Source: Aselliscus stoliczkanus
Lineage: Eukaryota > Chordata > Mammalia > Chiroptera > Hipposideridae
Direction: 5' to 3'
NCBI GenBank assembly: GCA_033961575.1
Contig: CM066740.1
Coordinates: 89,263,117 to 89,327,116, forward strand
Length of the DNA: 64,000 bases
Part shown: one piece after another, positions 57,578-64,000 of the stretch
How the letters are laid out: the number at the start of each line of letters is the position of its first letter
Numbering within the stretch: position 1 is the first letter of the stretch
Translations under genes and position numbers: made by a program
The notes under the pieces: generated by a model
The model's input: only the letters and a program-made list of their open reading frames with translations
Told to the model about the DNA's origin: nothing
Database searches by the model: none

Positions 57578-58900
57578 TGGACGCCAGCCAGGTACCCTCT
57601 CACTTCCCCTCCTTTACAGTCTGCAGCTGCACCGGGGTCCGCACTGTTTAGTGAACCCCAAAGGTCGCCACCACCCTGGAAGGTGTGCACTGTCCCTTTC
57701 TAACTGCGACGGCCCCTGACGTTTCACCCTGTGATCCGGCACGAGCTCAACTTCCCCTGTGGCTGCATTTGTGCCTCTGTGGTTTCGAAACTCATTTCTA
57801 GAAACCTCTTCCTCCTTAGAAGCACAGTCAGAAGGGTCCGCCCCTGCTTCCCTGGCCTTGGGGTTCCTCCCCGCTCCTCGGTATTCTGTTTGCCCGAGTG
57901 GCCCAAGCAACTGCTCCCACCCAGCCCAGCGATGCAGCAGGCAGAGCTCGGAGGCACTGAGACCATGGCAGGCCAGGGGACAGGACCGAGGTATGTATGT
58001 GTGTGGTGTGTAGACAGTGTCGGTGTAGACACCGACCCTGAGAGGGGAGACCCTGGGGACATGATGTCAGGGCCTGTGGGACGGTTCCTTGTCACCCAGT
58101 ACTGGTCTTCCCAGCCTTGGGGAGCAGGGAGCAGGGGTGCACAGAGGCTCTCAACTTCCTAGGAGGGAGCCCCACCAGGGCTGAGATGAAGGCCTAGTGG
58201 GAGGGGGAGGGCAAAGGTGGGTGGCAGTCTACTCCTCAGGAACCCCCTGACTGCCATTGTGCCACTAAGAGAACCCCCGCAACCTGCCCCAACACACACA
58301 CACACAGACACACTCCGTGAGCCTGGCAGTTTGGATCCTGATTTCCCACATTCCCTTTTCAAATATTTCCCAACTTTTGCTCAGTTAGAATTCCATTCAC
58401 TGAGCATTGAAGGCAGTCCGTGTTTGCCAGAAACAGTATTTCTGACTTTACCTACATCATCGTCATCTGGGCTCTCACCCCTGAACTCGTTCACTTCTTT
58501 CCCCTGGGCTGGGACTGAGTCCTCCCCAGGCTGGGCTCTGGGGGCTCCCTGAGCACCTTTTTCCATGGGTGTGCACAGCCCCCGAAGTGGGAGGAACCCT
58601 GCCCCACGAGAGCCTTTGCATGGATGCCTGAAGCCATGTTCCCCTGGGGCTGTATCCTGAAAAGACGGTGGAGGCTGCTGTAAGTCTAGAGTTCTGGAAA
58701 GAAAGCTTTCTTTTTTCCCTTCTCCATTGTTCTGCTGGGGTCCCCAGAGTGGTCTGGCAGATGATCGACGGAAATGTGGTTTGGGAAAGGAGAGAGTGAG
58801 GGAGGGGAGCGTTTGGGTTCCCTTTTATCCTTGAAAGTATTTTCTATGTGGTTGGGAAAAAACCGTACAGGTTGGGCAATTGTACGTACTCATATGTATG
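57578..58900. other. Intergenic DNA, nothing recognised
   Basis: No exon or recognisable mobile element; only a short CA run at about 58,293-58,304. Confidence 0.45.
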
Positions 58901-58906
58901 GAGAGA

Positions 58907-58980
<74 letters not shown>

Positions 58981-59022
58981 AGAAGAGAGAAGAAGAGAGA
59001 AGAGAGAAGAGAGAGAGAGAGA
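58901..59022. repeat. (GA)n microsatellite
   Basis: About 120 bp purine-only GA tract with GAA interruptions in its second half. Confidence 0.95.
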
Positions 59023-60537
59023 CCTGATCCAATATGGCGTCTTTGACTGGAAGAGGTCCAGCAAACTCTCATCATTTAGTCACACTGTGATTTGGAACCA
59101 GGAAAAACAATGGTGTTTACTTGGGAAATAAATTCTTTTCTTCTTCAGACCTGCTGGAAGTCTCTGCTTATTTATACACTAGAGTGTTTTGTTTGTTTTG
59201 TTTTGTTTTGTTTTTTTAATTTATAAGAATATACCATTTCACTGGCTTGGGATACAATATAAAGTTACTTCTCTTTTATTGTCCAAAGTGACATCGCTTC
59301 AGTCTCCCTCTGCTCTTCTAAAAACTGTTTTCCTTCCGTTCTTCACACTCCTCCCTTTAATCACTCATTTAATACCGCTTATTGAGCATATGCTATATGC
59401 CAGGCACAATATTAGGGGCTTGGGGTACAGAACAAGACAGCATGGTCTCTGCTCTTAGGGAATTTCATACTAAGGGCAGTACAGAGAAAATGAAAAGTAG
59501 ACAATAAATAATATCAGATAGAAACAGTGTTACGATGAAAATAAAGGAGAGTAAGGACATGGGGAGTTAGGGTGAAGGCTTTCTTTATGTAGCAGTGTGT
59601 CAGGGTGAGGAGATGATCTTAGAAGAGTCCCAACATTGATTGGCCTTAAGCTACAAAGCAGTTTATTTTTCCTCGGAGTAACAGTTCTGAGGTGGGTGTT
59701 TTAGGCTGAGGCAGGCTTTGCCTCTTGTGTCAGGCAGGAGAGATCCAGATGATTCTAGAGAAGAGCCCAGGCCTCTGTCTGTGGCCCACTGCCTGTCCTC
59801 AACAGAGGGGTTGACATATTAACTCTCCTAGCTTCCCTGACTCCTGTTTGCAGTGCCATGAGGTTCCTGCCTTTGACACTGTTTTCTTTGAGGCTACGAA
59901 CTGTCAAATAGCTACACACAAAGCGCCTTTCTCATTCTTTTCTCTCTTCAGCTTTATTTCTTTGTTTTTCAAGTCAGTAACCATCCCCTCGGACCTAAGC
60001 AAGCATTTTCGAATGCCTTCTCTATGTTGCAGGTGTGGGGGCTGAACAAAACAGAACAAGTCTCCATTCTTGTGGAATTTACCCTTTAGTGGTGGGGAGA
60101 CAAAAAAAGAAAACAATAAGCAAGTAAATGTGCAATGTGAAAGGTGGTAGCTGTGGGTGCTGGGGAGAAACATAGAGCAGGGTGCGGGGCACAGGAAGTG
60201 CGGGTGGGGCACAGGAGGGCAGGTTGCTCTTAAATACAGGATGACTGAGGGTCTCCTGTGCCCCAGGGACAATATCGTGGGGGCCTGAGGGAAGTGAATC
60301 TGCCTTCCACAAGTCTGGGAGAAAAAGATTCTAGCTCAGATGAATAAGCAACACAAGGCCCCAGGGTCCCATGTTTGGGGAACAGCAGGGAGGCTGATGT
60401 GACTAGGTCAGACAAAGCAAGGAGGACAGGGTGGGGGTTGAGGTCAGAGAGGCAGCCAGGGCCTGGATTGGGTAGGGTCTTGGACCACTGGGTCACATGG
60501 ACACCCCTAGTTGGAAGGGAAGCTGGGAGAGCTGTAT
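59023..60537. other. Intergenic DNA with L2 relics
   Basis: L2-like 3' sequence is at about 59,360-59,560 (GCTTATTGAGCATATGCTAT) and again at about 60,045-60,240. No exon found. Confidence 0.45.
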
Positions 60538-61030
60538 TAGTTTCCTGTTGCTGCTGTAACATATTTCCACAAACTGAGTCACTGGAAAACCGCACATTTC
60601 TTATGTTGCTGTTCTGGGAAGGTCAGAAGTCCTAAAATCAAGGTGTTGGGCAAGACTGTGATCCTTCTGGGGGTCTCTATGGGAGAATTCGTTTCTTTGC
60701 CTTTTCCAGCTTCTGGCGTTCGCCTGGAGTTGGCTTGTGGCCCCTCCTCCATCATCAAAGCCAGGAGGGTTGCATTTGCAAATCTCTTTCACTCTCAGAG
60801 CTCTGCTTGTGTCCTCACACCTCCTTTATCTCACTCTGACTTTCCTGCCTCCCTCTTAAAAGAGGCTCTTATAATGTGATTACATCGGGCCACCTGATGC
60901 CCCAAGATTTCCTCTCCATCTCAAGATCCTAATCTCATTGGCAAAGCCCCTTTTACCATGGAATGTAAGGTAGTCACAGATTCTGGGACTAGTCCACAAA
61001 TCTCGGGCGGGGCATTATTCTAACTGAGAG
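60538..61030 (-). mobile_element. Ancient MaLR/ERVL-type LTR
   Basis: Old LTR-class repeat (GTATTAGTTTCCTGTTGCTG ... TGCCTTTTCCAGCTTCTGGC ... GGCTTGTGGCCCCTCCTCC). Same family as the interrupted copy at 9,868-10,985, opposite orientation. It lies 300 bp upstream of the GIMAP8 exon. Confidence 0.6.
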
Positions 61031-61327
61031 AGTCTAGATTTCACCCAGCACGTGTAGTGGGTGATGTGTATAGAGGGACAGTTGTTGGTCTAGCCAAGCC
61101 ACAGTGTTTGACATTTTACCAATATGAGTTTATTTCACAGACAAGAACACCAAGAAGGTCCTGTTCTCAGGAGGAAGTATTTCTTGTTCCAGTCCAGCCT
61201 GAGTCTAGGAGTTGGGTAGCCTCAATCCTTGGGAAAAACTAGAGTCAGAAAGAGAACGCACTTTCTGGCTGTTCCTCGGTTCACTCTGTGTGTGAGCTCA
61301 ATGATGACATGTTGCTTTCTGTCCCAG

Positions 61328-61982
61328 CAGAGCCAGGGGGAGCCTGTGTCAGGAGGGTGCATCGGAGCCAGGCTGCTCCCCGCGGGAACTGAGGCTTCTC
61401 CTCCTGGGGAAACACGGTGCAGGAAAAAGTGCCACAGGGAACACTCTTCTGGGCAAAGCTGTGTTCACATCCAAATTCAGCGAGCAGACGGTGACTAAAA
61501 CGTGCCAGGAAGAGAGCAGGGACATGCAAGGGGAGAAGGTCGTGGTTATTGACACCCCCGACCTTTTCTCCTCAAAAGCTTGTGCCAAAGACAGCATTGA
61601 AGCCTGCTTAGCGCTCTCTGCTCCCACCCTCCATGCCCTGCTGCTGGTAATTCCCATCGGCCACTACAAGGTGGAGGACCGGAGGACAGCTAAGGGGATC
61701 TGGGAGGTGTTTGGAGCTAACGCCTGGAGGCACACCATTATAACCTTCACTCGGAAGGATGAATTGGGAGAAAAAGACTCGATGCAAGATTACATTGAAA
61801 GCGATGAGTCTCTTAGAGAGTTGGTTCAAACCTGTGAAGACCGGTACTGGGCTGTTGACAACAAGGCAGGTACGGATCAGCGGGACAGCCAGGTGGAGGA
61901 GCTTCTCAACATGGTCAAGAGTTTGGTGAAGAGCCAAGGCCAATATTGCGTGAACTCCAGAAATGAAGGCCATGGGTTCCAG
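61328..61982 (+). CDS. GIMAP8: GIMAP8, first GTPase-domain exon (gene continues past window)
   Basis: Encodes the first of the three AIG1/GIMAP GTPase domains of GIMAP8, a lymphocyte GTPase of the immunity-associated family. Visible motifs: P-loop GKHGAGKS (G1), DTPD (G3), the GIMAP-specific box LSAPTLHALLLVIPIGHY, TRKDEL (G4) and NNKA (G5). The exon begins after an acceptor (TTTCTGTCCCAG, AG at 61326-61327) and ends at CAG/GTGAGA (61982/61983). There is no in-frame ATG between the acceptor and the domain start (61389), and the position of the human start methionine reads as proline (CCG), so translation must begin in an upstream exon that I could not place, as in rodents with an N-terminal extension. 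The last two domains and the remaining exons are outside the window. Confidence 0.88.
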
Positions 61983-62229
61983 GTGAGAGTCCTCATTAAG
62001 GTCTCCAAGGATCTCTGTGTTGTTAGAGCGAGTGGGAGGCAGATGGGCACAAATAAGTGAAATATTTCACGAACTTTGTTTTAAGGGGATATTTATTCAT
62101 AATATGGAAAGAGGAGGTGCCAGTTGATAGGTTACTTTGAATATTACCCTTTGGATTTAATTGGTAAATTAATGGATACATTTTAGTCCTTATCTAACTT
62201 TACCCCTCATTGTTTTGGACACACAAGAG

Positions 62230-62900
62230 ACTCATTAGACCCTCTCTCCCCTTGGCTTCGATAACACTACGCTTTCTTGTTTCTCCCCCCACTCTCTGGA
62301 GGTTGCCGAGTCCACCTCTAGTGACCTCCCAAAGTTGCCATCTGCAGGCTGATTCTAGCCTTTCCTCCGCTCTCTACACTCTCTCCTCAGGCAATCCCCC
62401 ATTTTCATGGCTTTTAGCTCCATCTGCTGCTAACAGGTTCCAAGTTAATAGCTCTAGTCCAGGTCTCTTCTCTGAGTTCTGACTCCTTTATCCAACTGCT
62501 CTTTGGCATCTCCACTTGGTTCTCTTATAGGATTTCAAACTTAACATGTCCAAACTTCCGGTGTTCCCGCTTAAATCTGTTAAGACTTCTATTTTCCTCT
62601 TAACTTGGTAAATGGCTGTGCTGCTCACCACACTCTCCATACCTAAACCCAGTGGTCAGCTTTGATACCACAGCTAGCTCGCATCTACGATCCAAGAAAT
62701 CCTCAAGTCTGTGGATCAATTTACCTGGAGCCCACCCACTTCTCTCCACCTCCAGCCTACTGTCTGGCCCAAGGCAGCCTCTCCTGTTGCCTGTACTATT
62801 TTACAAATAATAGTAGCTGCTAACAGGTTCTTCCTCATTCATTCTTGTGCCTTATACCCCTGTCCACTTCACACATAGCACCCAGGGTGATATTTTATTT
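62230..62900 (+). mobile_element. L2 LINE fragment
   Basis: Diverged L2 sequence, plus strand (CCAACTGCTCTTTGGCATCT, ATTTCAAACTTAACATGTCC, CCACTTCTCTCCACCTCCAG), in the intron after the GIMAP8 exon. The related fragment at 63,925-64,000 probably belongs to the same element, split by later insertions. Confidence 0.7.
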
Positions 62901-63330
62901 AATTTTTAAACTTGAATGGAAAATGTATTCATAACTAAGAAAGATATGAAAATGCAAGCTTTTGCCTCTGTGGAGCTTACACTTCCATTGGGGTGACTTA
63001 TGCATAAGAAACAAAACAATTATTGGTTCAGTTTAAGTAAATAAATGTTGGTATATAGAAGCCTACAAATATAAATGCCGAAGAATGTAAAGCAAGCAAA
63101 AATTTACCTGGGGCAACTTTGGGCAGAGTGAATCTCCGTAGAGCTGATGAGTATTCAGGCCAGACAGGATGGCAGTGAGGAGGAGTTTTAGGCTTGACGG
63201 TGTCAGTATTTGCTGAGCTAAATTCCAGACACAAACGTGAACTCTATGCAGAGAATTTCTACAGATGAGGACGCTGAGGCTCAAGAAAACTTAGGTCACT
63301 TGATCTCTTATCTCTTATCTCCTAGGCCTG

Positions 63331-63332
<2 letters not shown>
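62901..63332 (+). other. GIMAP8: GIMAP8 intron, nothing recognised
   Basis: No exon or clear repeat seen. Confidence 0.4.

Positions 63333-63377
<45 letters not shown>
63333..63377. repeat. (CT)n microsatellite
   Basis: About 22 CT units. Confidence 0.95.
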
Positions 63378-63379
<2 letters not shown>

Positions 63380-63510
63380 TTATGAACATCTGTCTCTCCA
63401 CTAACAGCTGCATGGAACAGGAGTGACAGCAGAGAGGAGAAGGGGCACAGGATGAGTTTTCTACAACATCACCTGAATGTAACACCCTCTTATTTAAAAT
63501 GCTTCAGTGA

Positions 63511-63612
63511 GGGCCGGCTGAGTGACGCAGTGGTTAAGCGCTGGCTTGGGAAGCCAGTGGCCCCGGTTCGGGTCCCACATATGAGGGCCAGTGACACTGC
63601 CCTCAAAAAAAA
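63511..63612 (+). mobile_element. tRNA-derived short SINE (copy 11)
   Basis: Plus-strand, near-consensus copy (GGCCGGCTGAGTGACGCAG). A perfect 15 bp target-site duplication, AAAATGCTTCAGTGA, is at 63496-63510 and 63613-63627. Confidence 0.95.
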
Positions 63613-63627
63613 AAAATGCTTCAGTGA

Positions 63628-63912
63628 TATTTGGTATATAAAACAACAAAAGAACAAGAGAAGCAAATGAAGAAACAAAACTCATAGACACAGACAATAA
63701 GTTCAGTGGTTACCAGAGGGTAAGGGGGAGGGGAGTGGTAGAAGAGGGTAAAGGGGATCAAATATATGGTGATGGAAGGAGAACTGACTCTGGGTGGTGA
63801 ACAAAGTGATGTATAGATGATGTATTACAGAATTATACACCTGTAATCTATGTAACTTTGCTAACAATTGTTACCCCAATAAATTTTAACTAAAAAAAAT
63901 TAAAAAGAAAAC
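63628..63912 (+). mobile_element. 5'-truncated LINE-1 with young tail
   Basis: About 285 bp of LINE-1 3' end (ATGATGTATTACAGAATTAT ... GTTACCCCAATAAATTTTAA) with poly(A). AAAATGCTTCAG repeats at both ends (63613 and 63913), so the insertion is short and dated by its target-site duplication. The tail is like bat LINE-1 tails I recall. Confidence 0.8.
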
Positions 63913-63924
63913 AAAATGCTTCAG

Positions 63925-64000
63925 GGACTCCCCCTGACCTGCAGATCAATTTCAGAATCCTTGACCTGACCTGGTCCCTCACTCTCTGCTTTGCTCTCTA
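63925..64000 (+). mobile_element. L2 LINE fragment, cut by window end
   Basis: Continuation of L2 sequence (GACCTGACCTGGTCCCTCAC) interrupted by the LINE-1 and SINE insertions to the left. Confidence 0.55.

Noticed and set aside
63511..63612. tRNA gene (A box and B box visible)
   Set aside because: Poly(A) tail, target-site duplications and ten sister copies show it is a tRNA-derived SINE.

Overview
This is a mammalian nuclear DNA window. It has spliced genes separated by long introns and intergenic DNA, CpG-island promoters, LINE-1, L2, MIR, MaLR and hAT relics, and many young tRNA-derived SINEs. The gene content and order, LRRC61(+), RARRES2(-), REPIN1(+), ZNF775(+), an unnamed five-finger C2H2 gene(+), GIMAP8(+), match human 7q36.1 upstream of the GIMAP cluster. 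The main SINE family (about 110 bp, head beginning GGGCCGGCCGAGTGGCGC, tail ending AGTGACACTGCCCTC plus poly(A)), a longer chimeric relative, a second tRNA-type SINE and the LINE-1 tail at 63.9 kb look to me like a bat, probably of the rhinolophoid/yinpterochiropteran group. That placement is inference and was not checked against a database.

Layout. 0-3.2 kb: last exon of LRRC61 with an intact 259-codon reading frame. 3.2-5.5 kb: RARRES2 (chemerin) on the minus strand, with four coding exons that can be joined exactly (161 aa) plus a 3' UTR exon. 6.9-12.8 kb: SINEs and old repeats. 12.8-18.6 kb: REPIN1, with a very GC-rich promoter island containing a C-rich minisatellite and a single-exon 15-finger coding region. 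21.3-34.5 kb: ZNF775, with a CpG-island promoter with CCAAT boxes, a tiny first coding exon at 27.77 kb, a 5 kb intron holding a 490 bp CAT/CAC satellite and an antisense LINE-1, and a large 11-finger exon. 41.7-44.8 kb: a second promoter island with a six-fold TACCGTATTT-type repeat, followed by an intact five-finger C2H2 gene whose human counterpart I believe is a pseudogene. 48-61 kb: gene-poor DNA with LINE-1, L2 and hAT fragments. 61.3-62.0 kb: the first GTPase-domain exon of GIMAP8; the rest of that gene lies beyond the window.

The genes do not form one pathway. LRRC61 is a poorly studied leucine-rich-repeat protein. Chemerin is a secreted chemoattractant and adipokine. REPIN1, ZNF775 and the five-finger gene are nuclear zinc-finger DNA-binding proteins, probably an old local cluster. 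GIMAP8 starts the lymphocyte GTPase cluster. The most interesting items are the intact five-finger gene with its repeated-motif promoter, the chimeric SINE that shows how the short SINE may have arisen, the altered chemerin C-terminus, the minisatellite at a RARRES2 splice donor, and a 225 bp hAT element with clean ends.
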